This document shows positions 8,440 to 22,615 of a stretch of DNA of 36,778 nucleotides, in pieces; positions within the stretch are counted from its first letter, which is position 1; each line of letters opens with the position of its first letter. The notes below the pieces were generated by a model, which searched no databases, was not told the DNA's origin, and worked only from the letters and a program-made list of their open reading frames with translations. This DNA is from Burkholderia dolosa (GTDB lineage: Bacteria; Pseudomonadota; Gammaproteobacteria; Burkholderiales; Burkholderiaceae), in the NCBI RefSeq assembly GCF_902499135.1, contig NZ_CABVPR010000060.1, forward strand, positions 1 through 36,778, written 5' to 3'. A program made the position numbers and the translations under genes.

Positions 8440-9456
8440 TTAACGCGATGCGTGGAACCAGCCGCTGCGCAAGGCGACGAGGTCGCCGTGCACGCACGCG
8501 TGGCCGACGATCGACACGTCGCGCGCGCATGCGCTGACGGGGTGGCCGGCTACGCCGATGCGCGCGCCCGACATGCGCAGCAGCCCGCCGGCCGACACGA
8601 CGCCGTCGATGCAGCTCGCGCGCGCGAGCTGCACGTCGTCGCGCGCGAACACGGCGCCGTGCAGCAGCGCGTCGCGTTCGAGCACGACGCGATGCGCTTT
8701 CACGCTGCCGCGCAGCACGCAGCCTTCGCCGAGCACCAGACTGCCTTCGACGACGAGGTTGCCCTGCACGACCGTATGCGCGGGCAGACGCACGTCCGCG
8801 TGCAGCAGATAGCGGCCGTGCACGTAGCGATGCGGGAGCTTCGCGAAGTGGCGCGTGAGCGAGATCGCGCGGCGCGGCACGGCGGCCGCTGCGGTGTCGG
8901 CGGTGGCGGCGTCAGCGTCGGCGCAGGCCGGCGCGTCGCCGAACACGATCGGCTCGCCGTACAGGCATGCGAAGCCGCCGGCGCCGCGCAGATGCATCGT
9001 GCCGGCGACCACGACGCCGCGCAGCACCGCGCCGTCGACGTCGACGTGCGGCGCATGCGCGAGCGTGCCGATCGTCGCGCCCGCGCGCACGTCGATGCGC
9101 TGCCCGGCGAACGCATACGCGGCGCGCGCGCCGCCGTCGAGCGCGATCGTGCGATCGGCGTACAGCACGTCGGCAGGCTGCTCGCCGCGCGCGACGCGCA
9201 GCGTATCCGCATGCCGCACCGCGAGCCCGAGCGCCGCCCACGGCGGCGGCGCGTGCGGCTCGGCCGGCGGCTCGCCGCTCACGTGCGCACGCAATGCATC
9301 GCGCCATTGCGCGGCGAGCAGCGCGTGATCGACGAACGGACCGTCGCCGATCGGCAGCGCCGCGACGTCGCTGCGCCGGATCAGTTCGTGCAGCATCGGC
9401 AGGAACGGCAGGCTCAGCACGCCGGCCACGGGCACCATCGCATTGAAGGTCGTCAT
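8440..9456 (-). CDS. Bactofilin-like beta-helix protein of the EPS locus
   Basis: A 338-residue protein without a cleavable signal peptide. The N-terminal 90 residues are mixed alpha/beta with a hydrophobic patch (VPVAGVLSLPFLPMLHEL). From about residue 110 the sequence becomes a series of short strands with repeated V/G/A turns (RIDVRAGATIGTLAHAPHVD, VVQGNLVVEGSLVLGEGCVL, LRGSVKAHRVVLERDALLHG). This is the pattern of bactofilin-type right-handed beta-helices ('polymer-forming cytoskeletal' proteins). It starts 3 bp after the polymerase stop and ends 11 bp before the YaiO start codon, so the genes are tightly linked. Bactofilins form scaffolds that localise envelope enzymes, so a scaffold for the polymerase is the natural guess. 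No direct evidence of polymerisation is visible. Confidence 0.75.
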   Translation of the reverse strand: MTTFNAMVPVAGVLSLPFLPMLHELIRRSDVAALPIGDGPFVDHALLAAQWRDALRAHVSGEPPAEPHAPPPWAALGLAVRHADTLRVARGEQPADVLYADRTIALDGGARAAYAFAGQRIDVRAGATIGTLAHAPHVDVDGAVLRGVVVAGTMHLRGAGGFACLYGEPIVFGDAPACADADAATADTAAAAVPRRAISLTRHFAKLPHRYVHGRYLLHADVRLPAHTVVQGNLVVEGSLVLGEGCVLRGSVKAHRVVLERDALLHGAVFARDDVQLARASCIDGVVSAGGLLRMSGARIGVAGHPVSACARDVSIVGHACVHGDLVALRSGWFHASR

Positions 9457-9459
9457 CGT

Positions 9460-11019
9460 TCATCGCCCCGGTTTCAGTTGCCGGCGAAAGCGCTCGGTCT
9501 TGTCCCACTTCAGTTCCCGGCGCAACGCGGCATCCAGCGCGAGTCCCCACAGTGCCGATACGACCGCCGCGATCGTCACGCAAAAGCCGACCACGTTGAC
9601 CGGTACGAGCCGCAGCCGCGTCGCGCGACCGTCGAGCCGCGCGGCGACGACGATCTCGAAGAACACGCCGAAATTGCCGAACGTGCTGAACGCGAACAGC
9701 GCGAGCAGCGACACGAGCAGCCCGAGCGCCGTCGAATTCAAGCCGTTGAACAGATAGAGCGCGAGCGCGGCGGCCCACGCGAGCGCGAGGAGCGCCGGCA
9801 TCAGGAAGACGCCGAGCAGCAGCGCGCCGTCGAGCCGGCAGAGCGGCGGAACCAGCGGGTTGCGCAGCACCGGCACGAGATAGCGCAGCAGCGTCTGGTT
9901 GTGTCCCTTCGCCCAGCGCGTGAGCTGGCGCGCACGGACCGCCCAGCGCTCCGGCACTTCCTCGTAGCATTCCGCGTGGTTCAGATACACGGTGCGCCAG
10001 TCGCTCAGCAGCAGGCGGTACGTCATGTCGGTGTCTTCGGCGAGCGTGTCGTCGCACCAGCCGCCGACCGCGTCGAGCGCGCCCTTGCGGATGCCGCCGA
10101 CCGTGCCGCCGTACTGCGGCACCAGGTTCAGGTTGTTGCGCGCCTGCTGGTTGACCTGATAGCCGCCCGCGCGCTCGAGGTCGAGCAGACGCGCGAGCAG
10201 GTTGCTGTCCGCGTTCTGCGGGACGACGCGTCCCATCACCGCGCCGACTTCCGGGTCGAAGAACGGCGCGACCAGTTCCTTCAGCAGCCCCGGCCGCGGC
10301 AGATAGTCGGCGTCGAACACGACCATGATGTCGCCGCGGATGAAGCGCAGCGCGTCCTTCAGCGCGGCCGCCTTGCCCGGCTTGCCGCTGTCGCGGTGAA
10401 ACGGCTTGATGAGGTCTGGCGCGAGCGCCTGGACCTGGTCGATCAGCGCGCGCGTGTTGTCGGTCGAGCGGTCGTTGACCGGCACGATCGTCAGCCGGTC
10501 GCGCGGATAGGTGGTCGCGAGCAGCGCCATCAGGCAATCGACGACGACGGCTTCCTCGTTGTGCGCGGCGACGAACACGGTGAGCCGCGGCCAGTCGCCG
10601 TGCGTGATCGCGTGGTACGGCGCGCGCTGCGGCTTGAACAGACGGTCGACGCTGAACACGTAATGGCGTGCGGCATAGATGCACGTGAGCAGCGTGAACA
10701 GCCACAAATACGCGACGCACGGCGCGACCAGCAGGTCGCGATCGAGCCCGATCGGCGCGGCGTCGGCGGGGGCGGCGTCGAACGGTGCGTTCGCATCGGT
10801 GTCGGCGTCCGTCGGCGTGCGTATCGAAAGCGATACCGGCATCGCGTCCGCGCGTCGGCCGTCCGCGGCCGGCGCGGTCGCGACGACGGCGCGCATGTCG
10901 AGCGGCGCCGCTTCGACGGGCGGCCGCGATGCGGTGTCGCGCACCGCGAGCGAGCAGGCCAGCACGATCAGCAGCAGCAGGCATTCGACGCAGATTGACG
11001 CCGTCCGCGTGTTCTTCAT
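9460..11019 (-). CDS. Processive GT2 [19 protein letters not shown] (polysaccharide synthase)
   Basis: A 519-residue membrane [19 protein letters not shown]. Residues 8-26 form the first membrane helix, and a low-complexity Asp/Ala-rich loop (30-95) lies outside the cytosol. Helix 2 is at about 98-120. The GT-A domain (145-375) shows NDRS (Asp183), DAD (236-238), AEDTD (Asp329 as base) and QLTRW (365-369). These are the D, DxD, D and QxxRW motifs of processive synthases such as BcsA, PgaC and HasA. Several C-terminal helices follow (about 390-490). Such enzymes polymerise a UDP-sugar and move the chain across the inner membrane. The start is supported by GGGGA 7-8 bases upstream. It is the first gene of the minus-strand locus, facing wecB across a 1.3-kb gap. 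Substrate is likely an amino sugar, given glmS and wecB nearby. Confidence 0.88.
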   Translation of the reverse strand: MKNTRTASICVECLLLLIVLACSLAVRDTASRPPVEAAPLDMRAVVATAPAADGRRADAMPVSLSIRTPTDADTDANAPFDAAPADAAPIGLDRDLLVAPCVAYLWLFTLLTCIYAARHYVFSVDRLFKPQRAPYHAITHGDWPRLTVFVAAHNEEAVVVDCLMALLATTYPRDRLTIVPVNDRSTDNTRALIDQVQALAPDLIKPFHRDSGKPGKAAALKDALRFIRGDIMVVFDADYLPRPGLLKELVAPFFDPEVGAVMGRVVPQNADSNLLARLLDLERAGGYQVNQQARNNLNLVPQYGGTVGGIRKGALDAVGGWCDDTLAEDTDMTYRLLLSDWRTVYLNHAECYEEVPERWAVRARQLTRWAKGHNQTLLRYLVPVLRNPLVPPLCRLDGALLLGVFLMPALLALAWAAALALYLFNGLNSTALGLLVSLLALFAFSTFGNFGVFFEIVVAARLDGRATRLRLVPVNVVGFCVTIAAVVSALWGLALDAALRRELKWDKTERFRRQLKPGR

Positions 11020-12300
11020 GTCCTGATCCCCGTGTTCGCGACGGCGACCGATGCACGCCCGACGGCGGCGCACCGATCGCGCGGATGTCAATGGAAGCGG
11101 CGGCACGTTCGTCGCACGGGCGCGGCGGTCCTGCCGCCACGCGCGCACGCGTCGCTTCCCGGCTTCGTTGCGGTGGCGCGCCGTTCTGCCGGCTGTCGTT
11201 GTAGCGCTTCGGGACACGCCTGTCAGGTTTGCAAGCAAGGCGCGAGCCATCGGCCGCGAGGCCGCGCCCGGCAAGGATGGCGGCGCGCGAGCGGCGTGCG
11301 CGGCGCGCGGCGGCGGCGGGTTTTGATTCAGCGGCGAATCAGCGGTGATGCCAAATGTCCGGATCGTGTGTAAAGCGCGTTGCGGCCGGTGCGCGACGCG
11401 GCGGTCCGCTTGCACGTTGAACCGGTGCTGCCGCGTTGCGCGGCGCGGCTCGACCGAAAAACGCGCGCCGCGCGTCGTTCGTTGCATGCGCATCGGCCGC
11501 CGCGTGCGCAATTCGACCTGTCCGACGAATCGGCGCGCACGCATGCCGATGCAGCCGCACGGCGGCGACCGCGTACGCGGGCAGACGAACATGCATGACC
11601 GCGCGTTACAGATACGCAACGTTTCTCGCGTGTCGATCCGCGCGATACGAATGCCGCTGGCCGCGGCGGAAATCCCCTGCCGCGCACGTCGATCGCGTGC
11701 CGAATCGCGAGCCGCGCATTGCGCAGACGAAAGCGGGCGATCGACGCGATTCAAGCCGACTCAAGCCGATTCAACGCCTGTTCGAAAGCCGCGCGCCGCC
11801 GTTTCGCAAGCGGCGTTCGCGCGGCGCCGCCGATGCATGCGCCCGGCACGCTGCACGACGCGTGCGACACGCGCGTCGTGCATCCGTATCGCGCGTGCCC
11901 GTCGATACGGCTTCCGTAGCAGTTGTGAAACGTTCCGCGTCGCCGCGGATGGCCGCTGCACGCGCCGGGTCCGGCCGCAGCGCTGCTGGTTTGAATATTG
12001 CTGGAGCGGATGCAGCACGTGTGCCGGCGCGGCGCCGTACGGCGGCGCATCGGGTTGACGCGCGACCCCACCGCGAGGAGCGACTGATGACGTGACGGGA
12101 ACCAGCGAAAACGGGACGGCCGGCAGCCGCACGATCCGCATCCGGCGCGGGCCGCACGGTGCGTTCGCGCCGCCACGGCGTTGCATGTCGCAGCCGATGC
12201 CGGCCGCGACATGCGTGCGCGTACGGACGGCGTCGCCCTCTGCGCGTTGCGCGACGTGCCGCGCGATCCGGCGCACGAAAAGGCTCAAACGAGGATAACG
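11020..12300. other. 1.28-kb gene-free region between EPS operon and wecB
   Basis: No credible gene on either strand; the open frames here are Arg-rich and lack ribosome sites. It must hold the divergent promoters for the GT2 operon and wecB. Seen in it: an inverted repeat gattc-N6-gaatc (11325-11340) overlapped by a direct repeat (att/aat)cagcgg (11326-11345), and three tandem 10-mers close to gattcaagcc (11748-11777). The size is unusual for such a compact genome and leaves room for a regulatory RNA or a long leader. Confidence 0.5.
11748..11777. repeat. Three tandem 10-bp repeats upstream of wecB
   Basis: gattcaagcc (11748-11757), gactcaagcc (11758-11767) and gattcaacgc (11768-11777) are consecutive and differ at one to three bases. 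A 10-bp period matches one helical turn, so they could be an array of regulator half-sites on one DNA face. Confidence 0.45.
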
Positions 12301-13515
12301 ATGAAGAAGATCTTGCTTGTGTTCGGGACTCGCCCCGAGGCTATCAAGATGGCGCCGCTGGTTCGTGCGCTGAAGGCGAGAGCGGACGTCGACGTCAGCG
12401 TATGCGTGACGGCCCAGCATCGGGAAATGCTCGATCAGGTATTGACGTTGTTCGACATCCGGCCGGACTACGATCTGAACCTGATGCGCGAGCGCCAGAC
12501 GCTGACCGACGTGACGACCGGCATTCTGCAGGCGATCGGCATCGTGTTCGACGAACTGCGTCCGGACGTCGTGCTCGTGCACGGCGACACGACGACCACG
12601 CTCGCGGTCAGCCTCGCGGCGTTCTACCGCTATCTGCCGGTCGGCCACGTGGAAGCGGGACTGCGCAGCGGCGACATCTGGTCGCCGTGGCCCGAGGAGC
12701 TGAATCGCCGCGTGACCGACGCCGTGTCGTCGTGGCACTTCGCGCCGACCGAGCAGGCGCGCGAAAACCTGCTCGGCGAAGGCGTGCAGGTCGGCACCGC
12801 GCTGGTGACCGGCAACACGGTGATCGACGCGCTGCAGGACGTCAAGCGGATGCTCGACCGCAACGACGCGCTGGCCGCGCGGGTCGCCGCGCGCTTTCCG
12901 TTTCTCGAGCCGTCGCGGCCCGTCGTGCTGATCACCGGCCATCGCCGCGAGAGCTTCGGCGAACCGTTCCGTCATTTCTGCGGTGCGCTGTGCACGCTCG
13001 CGAACCGGTATCGCGACGCGCAGTTCGTCTATCCGCTGCACCTGAATCCGAACGTGCGCGAGCCGGCGCGCGCGCTGCTCGGCGACGTGCCGAACATCTA
13101 TCTGATCGAGCCGCAGGAATATCTGTCGTTCGTGTTCCTGATGTCGCGCGCGCATTTCATCATCACGGATTCGGGCGGCATCCAGGAAGAAGGGCCGGCG
13201 CTCGGCAAGCCGGTGCTCGTCACGCGCGAGACGACCGAGCGGCCCGAGGCGATCGCGGCCGGCACCGCGCGGCTCGTCGGCACGGATCCGGAGCGGATCG
13301 TGTGGGAGGCGTCGCGGCTGTTCGACAGCGAGAGCGCGTACGAGGAAATGTCGCGCGCGAGCAATCCGTACGGCGACGGTCATGCGAGCGAGCGGATCGT
13401 TCACGCGCTGATGCATACGCCGGGCGCACTCGCGAAGACGACGAGCTTCGGGATGGGCACCGCGGAGACGCCGTACGACGCGCTGGCGCTCGCCGCGATT
13501 CCGCGCCTGTCGTAG
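12301..13515 (+). CDS. wecB: UDP-N-acetylglucosamine 2-epimerase (non-hydrolysing)
   Basis: A 404-residue cytosolic enzyme that interconverts UDP-GlcNAc and UDP-ManNAc. Family signatures are [13 protein letters not shown] at the N-terminus, [32 protein letters not shown] and [10 protein letters not shown]. Length is slightly above the E. coli enzyme (about 376). The start was set at ATG 12301, supported by GAGGA 6 bases upstream and by the conserved [13 protein letters not shown] opening. It faces the exopolysaccharide operon and is alone on its strand, with no ManNAc dehydrogenase (wecC) in the window. Together with glmS it suggests the polymer or another surface glycan contains N-acetylmannosamine. 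A role in enterobacterial common antigen is unlikely because no other wec genes are present. Confidence 0.95.
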   Translation: MKKILLVFGTRPEAIKMAPLVRALKARADVDVSVCVTAQHREMLDQVLTLFDIRPDYDLNLMRERQTLTDVTTGILQAIGIVFDELRPDVVLVHGDTTTTLAVSLAAFYRYLPVGHVEAGLRSGDIWSPWPEELNRRVTDAVSSWHFAPTEQARENLLGEGVQVGTALVTGNTVIDALQDVKRMLDRNDALAARVAARFPFLEPSRPVVLITGHRRESFGEPFRHFCGALCTLANRYRDAQFVYPLHLNPNVREPARALLGDVPNIYLIEPQEYLSFVFLMSRAHFIITDSGGIQEEGPALGKPVLVTRETTERPEAIAAGTARLVGTDPERIVWEASRLFDSESAYEEMSRASNPYGDGHASERIVHALMHTPGALAKTTSFGMGTAETPYDALALAAIPRLS

Positions 13516-13995
13516 CGGGACGCGGTGCGGGCGCTGGTTGCGCGTCGGCGGTGGCGCCGCCCGCTGGGCGCGCGTGCCGGCGCGGGAGCAGAAGCACGCG
13601 TTGCCGCTGCCGCGGCGCACCGCGGTCGAACGGCGTGCGGATGAGCACCGTCGACCTGCTGTCTCGCGTGTCGTATCGGCTCGCGACATCGCGCCGCAAT
13701 TCAATACCGAATCAATCCTGCGGACACTGGATGGTGCGCTCGCCGGATGCCTGCGCCGCACCGGCAGATATCGCCCGCGTACGCGTTCGACTTCACGCCG
13801 CCCGCTGTCCGCCGCCTCCGCCGCGCGCGGGCGGCCCCCCTGTGCCGGCGCTTCGCTCGCTGTTTCAATTCTGAGAAGACGATCTGCACCGGCCGGCCGA
13901 TCGCTGTTGCCCGCAATTCCGACCCGCCATGCGTGATCGCGCGACGCGACGGCAACGTGCCGCCGGCGGCCCCGGCACGCGCTCGCGGCCAGGCA

Positions 13996-14024
13996 TGGAA
14001 AACTGTATGAATATACAGTATAGT
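13996..14024 (+). promoter_or_regulatory. SigmA-70-type promoter for the fused UvrA gene
   Basis: TGGAAA (13996-14001) and TATAGT (14019-14024) are separated by 17 bp and match the -35 and -10 consensus at 4 and 5 of 6 positions. The LexA operator fills the spacer, the typical layout of an SOS-repressed promoter. Transcription would begin near 14031, leaving a leader of about 110 bases before the TTG start codon. Confidence 0.65.
14003..14018 (+). promoter_or_regulatory. LexA operator (SOS box)
   Basis: ctgtatgaatatacag is an exact CTG-N10-CAG with an AT-rich centre, matching the proteobacterial LexA consensus (CTGTATATATATACAG) at nearly every position. It lies between the -35 and -10 elements upstream of a DNA-repair ABC ATPase, so SOS control is expected. 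Confidence 0.88.
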
Positions 14025-14143
14025 ATCCGCCGAAAGCGGGCCGCACAGGCGAGCACATTGCGACGCGTGTGCCGCGCGTGCCGGCGCGCCGCAGCGTTCC
14101 GGCGCCGTGACCTCGGGCTAACTCATTCGAACGGGCAGACAAA

Positions 14144-20038
<5,895 letters not shown>

Positions 20039-20068
20039 GCGCGACGCGTCGATGAACGTGTGTCGATG

Positions 20069-20109
20069 AACGGCTCCGGTGCGTGCACGCGCACCGGAGC
20101 CGTTTTTTT
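20069..20109 (+). terminator. Strong intrinsic terminator after the UvrA-like gene
   Basis: A perfect 14-bp stem (20069-20082 with 20091-20104, loop 20083-20090) is followed by an unbroken run of seven T (20103-20109). It lies 30 bp past the stop codon. There is no matching T-run in the opposite direction, so it serves mainly the plus strand. Confidence 0.9.
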
Positions 20110-20140
20110 GTATGACGGCGGGTTCTAACCGCGCATTCGT

Positions 20141-20875
20141 TTACGCGAGCGGCGCGACCGATGCGCCGGCGATCCGATGCCGGCGCAGCGCGTCCGCAAC
20201 GAACCCGGACGCTTTCATCTCCTCGACGAATTCGCCGAGCACGGCCGCGGCCGCTTCGCCGCGACTCTTCGGCACGCCCATCGCCTGCCGGATCACCATG
20301 AACCGCTCGTCGAGCAGCCGCAGGCCCGGCGTCTTCGCGGCGTCGGATTCGAGCTGCTGCCTCACGCCGGCCGCGACTTCCAGATCCTGCTCGATGAAGG
20401 TCTGCACGACCGCCTGCGACGTCGGCGCACGCACGATCTGCGCGGCTTTCAGCTCGCGCGTGAGGAACAGATCGTACGCGCTGCCCTTGCCGACCGCGAC
20501 GCGATGGTCCGGCCGATCGACGTCGTCGTTCGAGCGGATCGGCGAATCGTCGCGCACCAGATAGAACCCTTCGATCAGCACGTAAGGCGCGGTGAACGCG
20601 ACGGTCTCGCCGCGCGACGGATCGATTGCGAAGAAGCCGAAGTCCGCGCGCTCGTCGGTCAGCGCCTGCACCGATTTGCCGGCGGCATCGAACACGACGA
20701 GTTCGAGTTCGACCGACAGCCGTTCGGCGAACGCACGCGCGAGATCGATCGACACGCCGAACGGTTCGCCGGTGGCCGGATCGCGATTCGCGAGGATCGG
20801 ATTGCCGAGATTGATCGACGCGCGCAGCTTGCCGGTCGGCGTGAATGCGGAGATGACGGAAGAATCGACGGTCAT
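20141..20875 (-). CDS. Family 3 solute-binding-type protein without signal peptide
   Basis: A 244-residue protein with the fold pattern of polar amino-acid-binding proteins (SBP_bac_3). It contains KLRASINLGNPILANRDPAT, GVSIDLARAFAERL, ADFGFFAIDPSRG, VAFTAPYVLIEG and a second-lobe hinge (VAVGKGSAYDLFLTREL). The normal arginine/glutamine-binding proteins carry a signal peptide; this one begins directly at the first strand. ATG 20875 is supported by AAGAGGA with about 5 bases of spacing. The frame extends to 20929, but that extension is not a signal sequence. No permease or ATPase gene is adjacent. It may be a cytosolic ligand-binding protein. It is divergent from the HD-GYP regulator and convergent with the UvrA-like gene. 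Confidence 0.8.
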   Translation of the reverse strand: MTVDSSVISAFTPTGKLRASINLGNPILANRDPATGEPFGVSIDLARAFAERLSVELELVVFDAAGKSVQALTDERADFGFFAIDPSRGETVAFTAPYVLIEGFYLVRDDSPIRSNDDVDRPDHRVAVGKGSAYDLFLTRELKAAQIVRAPTSQAVVQTFIEQDLEVAAGVRQQLESDAAKTPGLRLLDERFMVIRQAMGVPKSRGEAAAAVLGEFVEEMKASGFVADALRRHRIAGASVAPLA

Positions 20876-21012
20876 GAGCGTCCTCTTGGCGACGACCGTC
20901 TGGCTGAACGCGTCGACGGTCAGGTTCAAGGGCGTAGCGCAGCGATCGATCCGATGCGGCGAGCCGGCGAGCCGGTGCCGAGCGTCGAGTCGAAACGCGA
21001 GCGGCTACGCGT

Positions 21013-21030
21013 TTTTCCCGATACGGAAAA
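21013..21030. promoter_or_regulatory. Inverted repeat in the divergent control region
   Basis: ttttcc-N6-ggaaaa (21013-21018 and 21025-21030) lies between the divergent binding-protein and HD-GYP genes, in one of the few AT-rich spots there. It may be an operator; there is no experimental or family evidence. Confidence 0.3.
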
Positions 21031-21085
21031 TGCGGCGCAAGCCGATGTTACAGAGGCGGTGAACGTAATTGATCCGAGGCCAATT

Positions 21086-22534
21086 ATGACAATATCTGCA
21101 ACAAACGGCATGAACAGCGTCCCGCCCGAAACGGCCGACATGACCGACGCGACCGGCGCGAACGCCGTGTCGAATACCGCGCCTGCCGCGCCCGTGATCC
21201 TGCTGGTCGACGACGAGCCGAACGTGCTGTCCGCGCTCACGCGCGCGTTCCGCCCCGCGCGCTACGAAGTCCTGTGCGCCGACAGCGGCGAGGCGGCGCT
21301 CGAAATTCTCGCATCGACCGAGGTCGACCTGATCGTCACCGACATGCGGATGCCGCACATGAGCGGCACGGAATTTCTCGCGCGCGCGCGGGCGCTGTAT
21401 CCCGACACGATGCGGATCCTGCTGACCGGCTATGCGGAGATCGCGTCGATCGTGCAGGCCGTCAACGAAGGCGGCGTGTATCGCTATCTGAACAAGCCGT
21501 GGGACGACCACGACCTGCTGCTGACGATCGAACAGGCGCTCGAGCAGCGGCGTCTGCGCCGCGAAGCGGCGCGGCTCGCCGCGCTGACGGAGGCGCAGAA
21601 CGATGCGCTGCGCCGCTTCAACACGGAACTCGAAACGCAGGTGCGCGCGCGTACCGAGGAACTCGGCCAGACCGTGATGTTCCTCGAGGCCGCGCAGCAC
21701 GATCTGAAAAGCAGCTTCACCGCGATGGTCCAGGTGTGCGCGAGCATGGTCGAGCTGCGCTGCGGCGCGGCGAGCGGACACGCGATGCGCGTCGGCGAGA
21801 TCGCGCGCCGGCTCGCGCTCGCGTCGGGGATGAGCAGCCTGCACGCGCAGGACGTCTATTTCGCGGGGCTGCTGCACGGGATCGGCAAGCTGTCGCTGCC
21901 GGACGAACTGCTGCACAAGCCGATCGTGAAGATGACGACGGACGAGCATCGGCTGTTCCTGCAGCATCCGTTGCGCGCGCAAATGGTGCTCACGCCGGTC
22001 GCGCAACTGCACAAGGTCGCGTCGATCGTGCTGCATCAGTACGAGCGGTTCAACGGACGCGGCACGCCGGACGGGCTCGCGGGCGACGCGATTCCGCTCG
22101 GCTCGCGGATCGTCGCGATCGCGCGCGACTTCGAAGGGCTGCGTCACGGCGAGATCGGCGCGCCGCATTCGGTCGAGCAGGCGATCGACGCGCTGCGCTC
22201 GCAGGCCGGCGTGCGCTACGACCCGCTGCTCATCGCGCGCTTCATCGATCTGATGCGCAACCCGGCGAATCTCGGCATTGCGACGTCGGTCGCGGAGATC
22301 ACGTCTGCGCAGTTGCGCGAAGGAATGCAGCTCGCCGACGATTTGCGCACGCATCGCGGCGTGCTGCTGATGACGAAGGGCAGCGTGATGTCCGCGCACC
22401 AGATCGAGCTCGTGCGTCGCTTCGAAGCGCGCGAAGGCACGTCGTTCGACATCCTCGTGCTCGCCGGCGCGGCCGCATCCGCCGCTGCATCCGCGTCCGC
22501 GCATGCGGTCGACGCCGGCACGCCGGCCGGCTGA
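21086..22534 (+). CDS. Response regulator with degenerate HD-GYP domain
   Basis: A 482-residue cytosolic protein. The receiver domain (about 36-155) has the acidic pair Asp42/Asp43, phospho-acceptor Asp86, Thr114 and Lys137, so it should be phosphorylated. A coiled linker (about 155-200) leads to an HD-GYP domain (about 205-390) and a C-terminal extension. HD-GYP proteins normally hydrolyse cyclic di-GMP. Here His232, His264, His294 and His317 remain. The HD pair has become HG (Gly265), the second His of the HH motif is Gln318, the GYP motif reads GTP (325-328 region), and the late metal-binding Asp appears replaced by Arg347. Catalysis is therefore doubtful. ATG 21086 is supported by GAGG 7 bases upstream. 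An MHYT histidine kinase follows 81 bp later and is the probable partner. Confidence 0.88.
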   Translation: MTISATNGMNSVPPETADMTDATGANAVSNTAPAAPVILLVDDEPNVLSALTRAFRPARYEVLCADSGEAALEILASTEVDLIVTDMRMPHMSGTEFLARARALYPDTMRILLTGYAEIASIVQAVNEGGVYRYLNKPWDDHDLLLTIEQALEQRRLRREAARLAALTEAQNDALRRFNTELETQVRARTEELGQTVMFLEAAQHDLKSSFTAMVQVCASMVELRCGAASGHAMRVGEIARRLALASGMSSLHAQDVYFAGLLHGIGKLSLPDELLHKPIVKMTTDEHRLFLQHPLRAQMVLTPVAQLHKVASIVLHQYERFNGRGTPDGLAGDAIPLGSRIVAIARDFEGLRHGEIGAPHSVEQAIDALRSQAGVRYDPLLIARFIDLMRNPANLGIATSVAEITSAQLREGMQLADDLRTHRGVLLMTKGSVMSAHQIELVRRFEAREGTSFDILVLAGAAASAAASASAHAVDAGTPAG

Positions 22535-22615
22535 CGCCGGATCTACGGCCCGACGACCGCGGCGCGCAGCGGATCGCGTGCCGCGGTCCGCACCTTTCCG
22601 ACCCGGCACCCGACC

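Noticed and set aside
13956-13979. Terminator after wecB (cgtgccg / cggcacg hairpin)
   Set aside because: No T-run, and 440 bp away from the wecB stop; GC-rich DNA produces such stems by chance.
20177-21085. Upstream extension of the HD-GYP frame by about 300 codons
   Set aside because: The extension overlaps the opposite-strand binding-protein gene and is Arg/His-rich; ATG 21086 has a ribosome site and fits family length.
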